Shown here: piece after piece, positions 1-13,468 of the stretch | How positions within the stretch are numbered: the stretch's first letter is position 1 | How the letters are laid out: each line of letters opens with the position of its first letter | DNA from: Ypsolopha sequella | Taxonomy: Eukaryota; Arthropoda; Insecta; Lepidoptera; Ypsolophidae | Assembly (NCBI GenBank): GCA_934047225.1 | Contig: CAKOHE010000025.1 | Coordinates: 405,001 to 469,000, forward strand | Length of the DNA stretch: 64,000 bases | Reading direction: 5' to 3' | Position numbers and translations under genes: made by a program | The notes under the pieces: model-generated | Database searches by the model: none | What the model saw: only the letters and a program-made list of their open reading frames with translations | What the model was told of the DNA's origin: nothing

Positions 1-197
1 TGGTAGATTGGTAGATTGGTAGATTGGTAAATTGGTAGATTGGTAGATTGGTAGATTGGTAGATTGGTAGATTGGTAGATTGGTAGATTGGTAGATTGGT
101 AGATTGGTAGATTGGTAGATTGGTAGATTGGTAGATTGGTAGATTGGTAGATTGGTAGATTGGTAGATTGGTAGGTAGGTAGGTAGGTAGGTAAAAA
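1..197. repeat. Partial spacer at window start
   Basis: (TAGATTGG)n followed by a terminal (GGTA)n run leading into core 1. One TAAATTGG variant is at about 28. The unit continues beyond the left edge. Confidence 0.95.
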
Positions 198-1640
198 GGC
201 CGGTTTTTCAAACCGCTCTTAAAGGTGGTAACAGAGGAGGCCTTTTCATACAAACTTTCTAAGTAATATTTAAGAAGACGCAATAAATTCATGAATTTAA
301 TTGAGAATATAAACAATGTACATTTAACATATTTTTCGCAAATTGTATAATTATTGCTTAGATACTCGAATATCAGGTTTTCAAAAATGAAGTCATTTCG
401 TCTGATTTGCGTCGGTGTGCGGCTCACGAACACGGCACTTACAAAAACAAACATAGCAGTCTTGTGTAAACATGAGTGCATTCTGAAATCTAAAGCAACA
501 TGATTCCATCTTTGAATGTAATTTTTAATCAAACTTAAATAAGACAGTAAGTTGTAATGAGATAATAATTATTGACTAATACCTAAATAAAGCAAAATGA
601 ATGTTTTTCATTCATTTTTTATTAGATTTTATTCATATACTTGTATTAATTCCCGAAAATTATTAAATTTTTGAACGATTCTTCATCGTAAGCCGTCTGT
701 CAAACATTGGTAGATAGGTAGATTGGTAGATTGGTAGATTGTTAGATTGGTAGATTGGTAGATTAGATTGGTAGATTGGTAGATTGGTAGATTGGTAGAT
801 TGGTAGATTGGTAGATTAGTAGATTGGTAGATTGGTAGATTGGTAGATTGGTAGATTGGTAGATTGGTAGATTGGTAGATTGGTAGATTGGTAGATTAGT
901 AGATTGGTAGATTGGTAGATTGGTAGATTGTTAGATTGGTAGATTGGTAGATTGGTAGGTAGGTAGGTAGGTAGGTAGGTAGGTAGGTAGGTAGGTAGGT
1001 TGGTAGGTAGGTAGGTAGATTGGTAGATTGGTAGATTGGTAGATTGGTAGATTGGTAGATTGGTAGATTGGTAGATTGGTAGAGTGGTAGATTGGTAGAT
1101 TGGTAGATTGGTAGATTGGTAGATTGGTAGATTGGTAGATTGGTAGATTGGTAGATTGGTAGTTTGGTAGATTGGTAGATTGGTAGATTGGTAGATTGGT
1201 AGATTGGTAGATTGGTAGATTGGTAGATTGGTAGATTGGTAGATTGGTAGACTAGATTGGTAGATTGGTAGATTAGATTGGTAGATTGGTAGATTGGTAG
1301 ATTAGATTGGTAGATTGGTAGATTGGTAGATTAGTAGATTGGTAGATTGGTAGATTGGTAGATTGGTAGATTGGTAGATTGGTAGATTGGTAGATTGGTA
1401 GATTAGTAGATTGGTAGATTGGTAGATTGGTAGATTGGTAGATTGGTAGATTGGTAGATTGGTAGATTGGTAGATTGGTAGATTGGTAGATTGGTAGATT
1501 GGTAGGTAGGTAGGTAGGTAGGTAGGTAGGTAGGTAGGTAGGTAGGTAGGTTGGTAGGTAGGTAGGTAGATTGGTAGATTGGTAGATTGGTAGATTGGTA
1601 GATTGGTAGATTGGTAGATTGGTAGGTAGGTAGGTAAAAA
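198..1640. repeat. Satellite unit 1, core type E
   Basis: Core 198-708; spacer 709-1640 (932 bp) with two GGTA islands (about 957-1018 and 1502-1570) and TAGATTAGATTGG and TAGACTAGATTGG variants. These variants recur in every E-to-A spacer. Confidence 0.95.
594..618. other. Conserved hairpin inside the core (shown in core 1)
   Basis: Perfect 10-bp inverted repeat, AAAATGAATG and CATTCATTTT, around a TTTTT loop, at core positions about 397-421. It is present in every core I read except core 48, where the right arm reads TATTCATTTT. A smaller hairpin, CGGTTT and AAACCG around TTC, lies at core positions 4-18. No function can be assigned. Confidence 0.8.
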
Positions 1641-2619
1641 GGCCGGTTTTTCAAACCGCTCTTAAAGGTGGTAACAGAGGAGGCCTTTTCATACAAACTT
1701 TCTAAGTAATATTTAAGAAGACGCAATAAATTCATGAATTTAATTGAGAATATAAACAATGTACATTTAACATATTTTTCGCAAATTGTATAATTATTGC
1801 TTAGATACTCGAATATCAGGTTTTCAAAAATGAAGTCATTTCGTCTGATTTGCGTCGGTGTGCGGCTCACGAACACGGCACTTACAAACACAAACACAGC
1901 AGTCTTGTGTAAACATAAGTGCATTCTGAAATCTAAAGCAACATGATTCCATTTTTGAATGTAATTTTTATTCAAACTTAAATAAGACAATAAGTTGTAA
2001 TGAGATAATAATTATTGACCAATACCTAAATAAAGCAAAATGAATGTTTTTCATTCATTTTTTATTAGATTTTATTCATATACTAGTATTAATTCCCGAA
2101 AATTATTAAATTTTTGAACGATTCTTCATCGTAAGCCGTCTGTCAAACATTGGTAGATTGGTAGATTGGTAGATTGGTAGATTGGTAGATTAGTAGATTG
2201 GTAGATTGGTAGATTGGTAGATTGGTAGATTGGTAGATTGGTAGATTGGTAGATTGGTAGATTGGTAGATTGGTAGATTGGTAGATTGGTAGATTGGTAG
2301 ATAGGTAGATTGGTAGATTGGTAGATTGGTAGATTGGTAGATTGGTAGATTGGTAGATTGGTAGACTGGTAGATTGGTAGATTGGTAGATTGGTAGATTG
2401 GTAGATTGGTAGATTGGTAGATTGGTAGATTGGTAGATTGGTAGATTGGTAGATTGGTAGATTGGTAGGTAGGTAGGTAGGTAGGTAGGTAGGTAGGTAG
2501 GTAGGTTGGTAGGTAGGTAGGTAGATTGGTAGATTGGTAGATTGGTAGATTGGTAGATTGGTAGATTGGTAGATTGGTAGATTGGAAGATTGGTAGGTAG
2601 GTAGGTAGGTAGGTAAAAA
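1641..2619. repeat. Satellite unit 2, core type A
   Basis: Core 1641-2151 with ACATAAGTGC, CCATTTTTG, TTTTTATTC and ACTAGTATT. Spacer 468 bp with one GGTA island near 2466-2523. Confidence 0.95.
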
Positions 2620-3909
2620 GGCCGGTTTTTCAAACCGCTCTTAAAGGTGGTAACAGAGGAGGCCTTTTTATACAAACTTTCTAAGTAATATTTAAGAAGA
2701 CGCAATAAATTCATGAATTTAATTGAGAATATAAACAATGTACATTTAACATATTTTTCGCAAATTGTATAATTATTGCTTAGATACTCGAATATCAGGT
2801 TTTCAAAAATGAAGTCATTTCTTCTGATTTGCGTCGGTGTGCGGCTCACGAACACGGCACTTACAAACACAAACACAGCAGTCTTGTGTAAACATGAGTG
2901 CATTCTGAAATCTAAAGCAACATGATTCCATTTTTGAATGTAATTTTTAATCAAACTTAAATAAGACAATAAGTTGTAATGAGATAATAATTATTGACCA
3001 ATACCTAAATAAAGCAAAATGAATGTTTTTCATTCATTTTTTATTAGATTTTATTCATATACTTGTATTAATTCCCGAAAATTATTAAATTTTTGAACGA
3101 TTCTTCATCGTAAGCCGTCTGTCAAACATTGGTAGATTGGTAGATTATAGATTGGTAGATTGGTAGATTGGTAGATTGGTAGATTGGTAGATTGGTAGAT
3201 TGGTAGATTGGTAGATAGGTAGATTGGTAGATTGGTAGATTGGTAGATTGGTAGATTGGTAGATTGGTAGATTGGTAGATTGGTAGATTGGTAGATTGGT
3301 AGATTGGTAGATTGGTAGATTGGTAGATTGGTAGATTGGTAGATTGGTAGATTGGTAGATTGGTAGATTGGTAGATTGGTAGATTGGTAGATTGGTAGAT
3401 TGGTAGATTGGTAGATTGGTAGATTGGTAGATTGGTAGATTGGTAGATTGGTAGATTGGTAGATTGGTAGATTGGTAGATTGGTAGATTGGTAGATTGGT
3501 AGATTGGTAGATTGGTAGATTGGTAGATTGGTAGATTGGTAGATTGGTAGATTGGTAGATTGGTAGATAAGTAGATTGGTAGATTGGTAGATTGGTAGAT
3601 TGGTAGATTGGTAGATTGGTAGATTGGTAGATTGGTAGATTGGTAGATTGGTAGATTGGTAGATTGGTAGATTGGTAGATTGGTAGGTAGGTAGGTAGGT
3701 AGGTAGGTAGGTAGGTAGGTAGGTTGGTAGGTAGGTAGGTAGATTGGTAGATTGGTAGATTGGTAGATTGGTAGATTGGTAGATTGGTAGATTGGTAGAT
3801 TGGTAGGTAGGTAGGTAGGTAGGTAGGTTGGTAGGTAGGTAGGTAGATTGGTAGATTGGTAGATTGGTAGATTGGTAGGTAGGTAGGTAGGTAGGTAGGT
3901 AGGTAAAAA
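2620..3909. repeat. Satellite unit 3, core type B
   Basis: Core 2620-3130 with CCTTTTTATAC and TTCTTCTG. Spacer 779 bp, starting with the TAGATTATAGATTGG landmark, with two GGTA islands near 3684-3740 and 3804-3845. Confidence 0.95.
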
Positions 3910-5080
3910 GGCCGGTTTTTCAAACCGCTCTTAAAGGTGGTAACAGAGGAGGCCTTTTCATACAAACTTTCTAAGTAATATTTAAGAAGACGCAATAAAT
4001 TCATGAATTTAATTGAGAATATATACAATGTACATTTAACATATTTTTCGCAAATTGTATAATTATTGCTTAGATACTCGAATATCAGGTTTTCAAAAAT
4101 GAAGTCATTTCGTCTGATTTGCGTCGGTGTGCGGCTCACGAACACGGCACTTACAAACACAAACACAGCAGTCTTGTGTAAACATGAGTGCATTCTGAAA
4201 TCTAAAGCAACATGATTCCATCTTTGAATGTAATTTTTAATCAAACTTAAATAAGACAATAAGTTGTAATGAGATAATAATTATTGACCAATACCTAAAT
4301 AAAGCAAAATGAATGTTTTTCATTCATTTTTTATTAGATTTTATTCATATACTTGTATTAATTCCCGAAAATTATTAAATTTTTGAACGATTCTTCATCG
4401 TAAGCCGTCTGTCAAACATTGGTAGATTGGTAGATTGGTAGATTGGTAGATTGGTAGATTGGTAGATTGGTAGATTGGTAGATTGGTAGATTGGTAGATT
4501 GGTAGACTGGTAGATTGGTAGATTGGTAGATTGGTAGATTGGTAGATTGGTAGATTGGTAGATTGGTAGATTGGTAGATTGGTAGATTGGTAGATTGGTA
4601 GATTGGTAGATTGGTAGATTGGTAGATTGGTAGATTGGTAGATTGGTAGATTGGTAGATTGGTAGATTGGTAGATTGGTAGATTGGTAGATTGGTAGATT
4701 GGTAGATTGGTAGATTGGTAGATTGGTAGATTGGTAGATTGGTAGATTAGTAGATTGGTAGATTGGTAGATTGGTAGATTGGTAGATTGGTAGATTGGTA
4801 GATTGGTAGATTGGTAGATTGGTAGATTGGTAGATTGGTAGATTAGTAGATTGGTAGATTGGTAGATTGGTAGATAAGTAGATTGGTAGATTGGTAGATT
4901 GGAAGATTGGTAGATTGGTAGATTGGTAGATTGGTAGATTGGTAGATTGGTAGATTGGTAGATTGGTAGATTGGTAGATTGGTAGATTGGTAGATTGGTA
5001 GATTGGTAGATTGGTAGATTGGTAGATTGGTAGATTGGTAGATTGGTAGATTGGTAGGTAGGTAGGTAGGTAGGTAAAAA
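3910..5080. repeat. Satellite unit 4, core type C
   Basis: Core 3910-4420 with GAATATATACAATG. Spacer 660 bp with no internal GGTA island, only the terminal run before the next core. Confidence 0.95.
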
Positions 5081-6107
5081 GGCCGGTTTTTCAAACCGCT
5101 CTTAAAGGTGGTAACAGAGGAGGCCTTTTCATACAAACTTTCTAAGTAATATTTAAGAAGACGCAATAAATTCATGAATTTAATTGAGAATATAAACAAT
5201 GTACATTTAACATATTTTTCGCAAATTGTATAATTATTGCTTAGATACTCGAATATCAGGTTTTCAAAAATGAAGTCATTTCGTCTGATTTGCGTCGGTG
5301 TGCGGCTCACGAACACGGCACTTACAAACACAAACACAGCAGTCTTGTGTAAACATGAGTGCATTCTGAAATCTAAAGCAACATGATTCCATCTTTGAAT
5401 GTAATTTTTAATCAAACTTAAATAAGACAATAAGTTGTAATGAGATAATAATTATTGACCAATACCTAAATAAAGCAAAATGAATGTTTTTCATTCATTT
5501 TTTATTAGATTTTATTCATATACTTGTATTAATTCCCGAAAATTATTAAATTTTTGAACGATTCTTCATCGTAAGCCGTCTGTCAAACATTGGTAGATTG
5601 GTAGATTGGTAGATTGGTAGATTGGTAGATTGGTAGATTGGTAGATTGGTAGATTGGTAGATTGGTAGATTGGTAGATTGGTAGATTGGTAGATTGGTAG
5701 ATTGGTAGATTGGTAGATTGGTAGATTGGTAGATTGGTAGATTGGTAGATTGGTAGATTGGTAGATTGGTAGATTGGTAGATTGGTAGATTGGTAGATTG
5801 GTAGATTGGTAGATTGGTAGATTGGTAGATTGGTAGAGTGGTAGAGTGGTAGATTGGTAGATTGGTATATTGGTAGATTGGTAGATTGGTAGATTGGTAG
5901 ATTGGTAGATTGGTAGATTGGTAGATTGGTAGATTGGTAGATTGGTAGATTGGTAGATTGGTAGATTGGTAGATTGGTAGATTGGTAGATTGGTAGATTG
6001 GTAGATTGGTAGATTGGTAGATTGGTAGATTGGTAGATTGGTAGATTGGTAGATTGGTAGATTGGTAGATTGGTAGATTGGTAGGTAGGTAGGTAGGTAG
6101 GTAAAAA
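5081..6107. repeat. Satellite unit 5, core type D
   Basis: Core 5081-5591, equal to the majority sequence. Spacer 516 bp with the TAGAGTGGTAGAGTGG doublet and one TATATTGG variant. Confidence 0.95.
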
Positions 6108-7546
6108 GGCCGGTTTTTCAAACCGCTCTTAAAGGTGGTAACAGAGGAGGCCTTTTCATACAAACTTTCTAAGTAATATTTAAGAAGACGCAATAAATTC
6201 ATGAATTTAATTGAGAATATAAACAATGTACATTTAACATATTTTTCGCAAATTGTATAATTATTGCTTAGATACTCGAATATCAGGTTTTCAAAAATGA
6301 AGTCATTTCGTCTGATTTGCGTCGGTGTGCGGCTCACGAACACGGCACTTACAAAAACAAACATAGCAGTCTTGTGTAAACATGAGTGCATTCTGAAATC
6401 TAAAGCAACATGATTCCATCTTTGAATGTAATTTTTAATCAAACTTAAATAAGACAGTAAGTTGTAATGAGATAATAATTATTGACTAATACCTAAATAA
6501 AGCAAAATGAATGTTTTTCATTCATTTTTTATTAGATTTTATTCATATACTTGTATTAATTCCCGAAAATTATTAAATTTTTGAACGATTCTTCATCGTA
6601 AGCCGTCTGTCAAACATTGGTAGATAGGTAGATTGGTAGATTGGTAGATTGTTAGATTGGTAGATTGGTAGATTAGATTGGTAGATTGGTAGATTGGTAG
6701 ATTGGTAGATTGGTAGATTGGTAGATTAGTAGATTGGTAGATTGGTAGATTGGTAGATTGGTAGATTGGTAGATTGGTAGATTGGTAGATTGGTAGATTG
6801 GTAGATTAGTAGATTGGTAGATTGGTAGATTGGTAGATTGTTAGATTGGTAGATTGGTAGATTGGTAGGTAGGTAGGTAGGTAGGTAGGTAGGTAGGTAG
6901 GTAGGTAGGTTGGTAGGTAGGTAGGTAGATTGGTAGATTGGTAGATTGGTAGATTGGTAGATTGGTAGATTGGTAGATTGGTAGATTGGTAGAGTGGTAG
7001 ATTGGTAGATTGGTAGATTGGTAGATTGGTAGATTGGTAGATTGGTAGATTGGTAGATTGGTAGATTGGTAGTTTGGTAGATTGGTAGATTGGTAGATTG
7101 GTAGATTGGTAGATTGGTAGATTGGTAGATTGGTAGATTGGTAGATTGGTAGATTGGTAGACTAGATTGGTAGATTGGTAGATTAGATTGGTAGATTGGT
7201 AGATTGGTAGATTAGATTGGTAGATTGGTAGATTGGTAGATTAGTAGATTGGTAGATTGGTAGATTGGTAGATTGGTAGATTGGTAGATTGGTAGATTGG
7301 TAGATTGGTAGATTAGTAGATTGGTAGATTGGTAGATTGGTAGATTGGTAGATTGGTAGATTGGTAGATTGGTAGATTGGTAGATTGGTAGATTGGTAGA
7401 TTGGTAGATTGGTAGGTAGGTAGGTAGGTAGGTAGGTAGGTAGGTAGGTAGGTAGGTTGGTAGGTAGGTAGGTAGATTGGTAGATTGGTAGATTGGTAGA
7501 TTGGTAGATTGGTAGATTGGTAGATTGGTAGGTAGGTAGGTAAAAA
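6108..7546. repeat. Satellite unit 6, core type E
   Basis: Core 6108-6618, matching core 1 in its type-E changes. Spacer 928 bp, 4 bp shorter than that of unit 1. Confidence 0.95.
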
Positions 7547-8557
7547 GGCCGGTTTTTCAAACCGCTCTTAAAGGTGGTAACAGAGGAGGCCTTTTCATAC
7601 AAACTTTCTAAGTAATATTTAAGAAGACGCAATAAATTCATGAATTTAATTGAGAATATAAACAATGTACATTTAACATATTTTTCGCAAATTGTATAAT
7701 TATTGCTTAGATACTCGAATATCAGGTTTTCAAAAATGAAGTCATATCGTCTGATTTGCGTCGGTGTGCGGCTCACGAACACGGCACTTACAAACACAAA
7801 CACAGCAGTCTTGTGTAAACATAAGTGCATTCTGAAATCTAAAGCAACATGATTCCATTTTTGAATGTAATTTTTATTCAAACTTAAATAAGACAATAAG
7901 TTGTAATGAGATAATAATTATTGACCAATACCTAAATAAAGCAAAATGAATGTTTTTCATTCATTTTTTATTAGATTTTATTCATATACTAGTATTAATT
8001 CCCGAAAATTATTAAATTTTTGAACGATTCTTCATCGTAAGCCGTCTGTCAAACATTGGTAGATTGGTAGATTGGTAGATTGGTAGATTGGTAGATTGGT
8101 AGATTGGTAGATTGGTAGATTGGTAGATTGGTAGATTGGTAGATTGGTAGATTGGTAGATTGGTAGATTGGTAGATTGGTAGATTGGTAGATTGGTAGAT
8201 TGGTAGATTGGTAGATTGGTAGATTGGTAGATTGGTAGATAGGTAGATTGGTAGATTGGTAGATTGGTAGATTGGTAGATTGGTAGATTGGTAGATTGGT
8301 AGACTGGTAGATTGGTAGATTGGTAGATTGGTAGATTGGTAGATTGGTAGATTGGTAGATTGGTAGATTGGTAGATTGGTAGATTGGTAGATTGGTAGAT
8401 TGGTAGGTAGGTAGGTAGGTAGGTAGGTAGGTAGGTAGGTAGGTTGGTAGGTAGGTAGGTAGATTGGTAGATTGGTAGATTGGTAGATTGGTAGATTGGT
8501 AGATTGGTAGATTGGTAGATTGGAAGATTGGTAGGTAGGTAGGTAGGTAGGTAAAAA
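7547..8557. repeat. Satellite unit 7, core type A
   Basis: Core 7547-8057 with the extra GTCATATCG change. Spacer 500 bp, 32 bp (four 8-mers) longer than that of unit 2. Confidence 0.95.
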
Positions 8558-9815
8558 GGCCGGTTTTTCAAACCGCTCTTAAAGGTGGTAACAGAGGAGG
8601 CCTTTTTATACAAACTTTCTAAGTAATATTTAAGAAGACGCAATAAATTCATGAATTTAATTGAGAATATAAACAATGTACATTTAACATATTTTTCGCA
8701 AATTGTATAATTATTGCTTAGATACTCGAATATCAGGTTTTCAAAAATGAAGTCATTTCTTCTGATTTGCGTCGGTGTGCGGCTCACGAACACGGCACTT
8801 ACAAACACAAACACAGCAGTCTTGTGTAAACATGAGTGCATTCTGAAATCTAAAGCAACATGATTCCATTTTTGAATGTAATTTTTAATCAAACTTAAAT
8901 AAGACAATAAGTTGTAATGAGATAATAATTATTGACCAATACCTAAATAAAGCAAAATGAATGTTTTTCATTCATTTTTTATTAGATTTTATTCATATAC
9001 TTGTATTAATTCCCGAAAATTATTAAATTTTTGAACGATTCTTCATCGTAAGCCGTCTGTCAAACATTGGTAGATTGGTAGATTATAGATTGGTAGATTG
9101 GTAGATTGGTAGATTGGTAGATTGGTAGATTGGTAGATTGGTAGATTGGTAGATAGGTAGATTGGTAGATTGGTAGATTGGTAGATTGGTAGATTGGTAG
9201 ATTGGTAGATTGGTAGATTGGTAGATTGGTAGATTGGTAGATTGGTAGATTGGTAGATTGGTAGATTGGTAGATTGGTAGATTGGTAGATTGGTAGATTG
9301 GTAGATTGGTAGATTGGTAGATTGGTAGATTGGTAGATTGGTAGATTGGTAGATTGGTAGATTGGTAGATTGGTAGATTGGTAGATTGGTAGATTGGTAG
9401 ATTGGTAGATTGGTAGATTGGTAGATTGGTAGATTGGTAGATTGGTAGATTGGTAGATTGGTAGATTGGTAGATAAGTAGATTGGTAGATTGGTAGATTG
9501 GTAGATTGGTAGATTGGTAGATTGGTAGATTGGTAGATTGGTAGATTGGTAGATTGGTAGATTGGTAGATTGGTAGATTGGTAGATTGGTAGGTAGGTAG
9601 GTAGGTAGGTAGGTAGGTAGGTAGGTAGGTTGGTAGGTAGGTAGGTAGATTGGTAGATTGGTAGATTGGTAGATTGGTAGATTGGTAGATTGGTAGATTG
9701 GTAGATTGGTAGGTAGGTAGGTAGGTAGGTAGGTTGGTAGGTAGGTAGGTAGATTGGTAGATTGGTAGATTGGTAGATTGGTAGGTAGGTAGGTAGGTAG
9801 GTAGGTAGGTAAAAA
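8558..9815. repeat. Satellite unit 8, core type B
   Basis: Core 8558-9068. Spacer 747 bp, 32 bp shorter than that of unit 3, with the same two GGTA islands and TAGATTATAG start. Confidence 0.95.
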
Positions 9816-10978
9816 GGCCGGTTTTTCAAACCGCTCTTAAAGGTGGTAACAGAGGAGGCCTTTTCATACAAACTTTCTAAGTAATATTTAAGAAGACGCA
9901 ATAAATTCATGAATTTAATTGAGAATATATACAATGTACATTTAACATATTTTTCGCAAATTGTATAATTATTGCTTAGATACTCGAATATCAGGTTTTC
10001 AAAAATGAAGTCATTTCGTCTGATTTGCGTCGGTGTGCGGCTCACGAACACGGCACTTACAAACACAAACACAGCAGTCTTGTGTAAACATGAGTGCATT
10101 CTGAAATCTAAAGCAACATGATTCCATCTTTGAATGTAATTTTTAATCAAACTTAAATAAGACAATAAGTTGTAATGAGATAATAATTATTGACCAATAC
10201 CTAAATAAAGCAAAATGAATGTTTTTCATTCATTTTTTATTAGATTTTATTCATATACTTGTATTAATTCCCGAAAATTATTAAATTTTTGAACGATTCT
10301 TCATCGTAAGCCGTCTGTCAAACATTGGTAGATTGGTAGATTGGTAGATTGGTAGATTGGTAGATTGGTAGATTGGTAGATTGGTAGATTGGTAGATTGG
10401 TAGATTGGTAGACTGGTAGATTGGTAGATTGGTAGATTGGTAGATTGGTAGATTGGTAGATTGGTAGATTGGTAGATTGGTAGATTGGTAGATTGGTAGA
10501 TTGGTAGATTGGTAGATTGGTAGATTGGTAGATTGGTAGATTGGTAGATTGGTAGATTGGTAGATTGGTAGATTGGTAGATTGGTAGATTGGTAGATTGG
10601 TAGATTGGTAGATTGGTAGATTGGTAGATTGGTAGATTGGTAGATTAGTAGATTGGTAGATTGGTAGATTGGTAGATTGGTAGATTGGTAGATTGGTAGA
10701 TTGGTAGATTGGTAGATTGGTAGATTGGTAGATTGGTAGATTAGTAGATTGGTAGATTGGTAGATTGGTAGATAAGTAGATTGGTAGATTGGTAGATTGG
10801 AAGATTGGTAGATTGGTAGATTGGTAGATTGGTAGATTGGTAGATTGGTAGATTGGTAGATTGGTAGATTGGTAGATTGGTAGATTGGTAGATTGGTAGA
10901 TTGGTAGATTGGTAGATTGGTAGATTGGTAGATTGGTAGATTGGTAGATTGGTAGGTAGGTAGGTAGGTAGGTAAAAA
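9816..10978. repeat. Satellite unit 9, core type C
   Basis: Core 9816-10326; spacer 652 bp, 8 bp shorter than that of unit 4. Confidence 0.95.
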
Positions 10979-12021
10979 GGCCGGTTTTTCAAACCGCTCT
11001 TAAAGGTGGTAACAGAGGAGGCCTTTTCATACAAACTTTCTAAGTAATATTTAAGAAGACGCAATAAATTCATGAATTTAATTGAGAATATAAACAATGT
11101 ACATTTAACATATTTTTCGCAAATTGTATAATTATTGCTTAGATACTCGAATATCAGGTTTTCAAAAATGAAGTCATTTCGTCTGATTTGCGTCGGTGTG
11201 CGGCTCACGAACACGGCACTTACAAACACAAACACAGCAGTCTTGTGTAAACATGAGTGCATTCTGAAATCTAAAGCAACATGATTCCATCTTTGAATGT
11301 AATTTTTAATCAAACTTAAATAAGACAATAAGTTGTAATGAGATAATAATTATTGACCAATACCTAAATAAAGCAAAATGAATGTTTTTCATTCATTTTT
11401 TATTAGATTTTATTCATATACTTGTATTAATTCCCGAAAATTATTAAATTTTTGAACGATTCTTCATCGTAAGCCGTCTGTCAAACATTGGTAGATTGGT
11501 AGATTGGTAGATTGGTAGATTGGTAGATTGGTAGATTGGTAGATTGGTAGATTGGTAGATTGGTAGATTGGTAGATTGGTAGATTGGTAGATTGGTAGAT
11601 TGGTAGATTGGTAGATTGGTAGATTGGTAGATTGGTAGATTGGTAGATTGGTAGATTGGTAGATTGGTAGATTGGTAGATTGGTAGATTGGTAGATTGGT
11701 AGATTGGTAGATTGGTAGATTGGTAGATTGGTAGATTGGTAGATTGGTAGAGTGGTAGAGTGGTAGATTGGTAGATTGGTATATTGGTAGATTGGTAGAT
11801 TGGTAGATTGGTAGATTGGTAGATTGGTAGATTGGTAGATTGGTAGATTGGTAGATTGGTAGATTGGTAGATTGGTAGATTGGTAGATTGGTAGATTGGT
11901 AGATTGGTAGATTGGTAGATTGGTAGATTGGTAGATTGGTAGATTGGTAGATTGGTAGATTGGTAGATTGGTAGATTGGTAGATTGGTAGATTGGTAGGT
12001 AGGTAGGTAGGTAGGTAAAAA
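10979..12021. repeat. Satellite unit 10, core type D
   Basis: Core 10979-11489; spacer 532 bp with the TAGAGTGG doublet, 16 bp longer than that of unit 5. Confidence 0.95.
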
Positions 12022-13468
12022 GGCCGGTTTTTCAAACCGCTCTTAAAGGTGGTAACAGAGGAGGCCTTTTCATACAAACTTTCTAAGTAATATTTAAGAA
12101 GACGCAATAAATTCATGAATTTAATTGAGAATATAAACAATGTACATTTAACATATTTTTCGCAAATTGTATAATTATTGCTTAGATACTCGAATATCAG
12201 GTTTTCAAAAATGAAGTCATTTCGTCTGATTTGCGTCGGTGTGCGGCTCACGAACACGGCACTTACAAAAACAAACATAGCAGTCTTGTGTAAACATGAG
12301 TGCATTCTGAAATCTAAAGCAACATGATTCCATCTTTGAATGTAATTTTTAATCAAACTTAAATAAGACAGTAAGTTGTAATGAGATAATAATTATTGAC
12401 TAATACCTAAATAAAGCAAAATGAATGTTTTTCATTCATTTTTTATTAGATTTTATTCATATACTTGTATTAATTCCCGAAAATTATTAAATTTTTGAAC
12501 GATTCTTCATCGTAAGCCGTCTGTCAAACATTGGTAGATAGGTAGATTGGTAGATTGGTAGATTGTTAGATTGGTAGATTGGTAGATTAGATTGGTAGAT
12601 TGGTAGATTGGTAGATTGGTAGATTGGTAGATTGGTAGATTAGTAGATTGGTAGATTGGTAGATTGGTAGATTGGTAGATTGGTAGATTGGTAGATTGGT
12701 AGATTGGTAGATTGGTAGATTAGTAGATTGGTAGATTGGTAGATTGGTAGATTGTTAGATTGGTAGATTGGTAGATTGGTAGGTAGGTAGGTAGGTAGGT
12801 AGGTAGGTAGGTAGGTAGGTAGGTTGGTAGGTAGGTAGGTAGATTGGTAGATTGGTAGATTGGTAGATTGGTAGATTGGTAGATTGGTAGATTGGTAGAT
12901 TGGTAGAGTGGTAGATTGGTAGATTGGTAGATTGGTAGATTGGTAGATTGGTAGATTGGTAGATTGGTAGATTGGTAGATTGGTAGTTTGGTAGATTGGT
13001 AGATTGGTAGATTGGTAGATTGGTAGATTGGTAGATTGGTAGATTGGTAGATTGGTAGATTGGTAGATTGGTAGACTAGATTGGTAGATTGGTAGATTAG
13101 ATTGGTAGATTGGTAAATTGGTAGATTAGATTGGTAGATTGGTAGATTGGTAGATTAGTAGATTGGTAGATTGGTAGATTGGTAGATTGGTAGATTGGTA
13201 GATTGGTAGATTGGTAGATTGGTAGATTAGTAGATTGGTAGATTGGTAGATTGGTAGATTGGTAGATTGGTAGATTGGTAGATTGGTAGATTGGTAGATT
13301 GGTAGATTGGTAGATTGGTAGATTGGTAGGTAGGTAGGTAGGTAGGTAGGTAGGTAGGTAGGTAGGTAGGTTGGTAGGTAGGTAGGTAGATTGGTAGATT
13401 GGTAGATTGGTAGATTGGTAGATTGGTAGATTGGTAGATTGGTAGATTGGTAGGTAGGTAGGTAAAAA
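12022..13468. repeat. Satellite unit 11, core type E
   Basis: Core 12022-12532; spacer 936 bp with two GGTA islands. Confidence 0.95.

Larger units (their letters stand above)
1641..7546. repeat. Five-core higher-order repeat, copy 1 (A-B-C-D-E)
   Basis: Cores 2-6, with spacers of 468, 779, 660, 516 and 928 bp; total about 5906 bp. Core variants and spacer landmarks recur in the same order in the next two blocks. Landmarks include TAGATTATAGATTGG at the start of the B-to-C spacer and the TAGAGTGGTAGAGTGG doublet in the D-to-E spacer. Confidence 0.9.
7547..13468. repeat. Five-core higher-order repeat, copy 2 (A-B-C-D-E)
   Basis: Cores 7-11, spacers 500, 747, 652, 532 and 936 bp; total about 5922 bp. 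Core 7 carries GTCATATCGTC in place of GTCATTTCGTC, a change shared only with core 12, so copies 2 and 3 look most closely related. Confidence 0.9.

Noticed and set aside
594..618. Rho-independent terminator
   Set aside because: The hairpin is AT-rich and lies in a eukaryotic satellite; bacterial termination does not apply.
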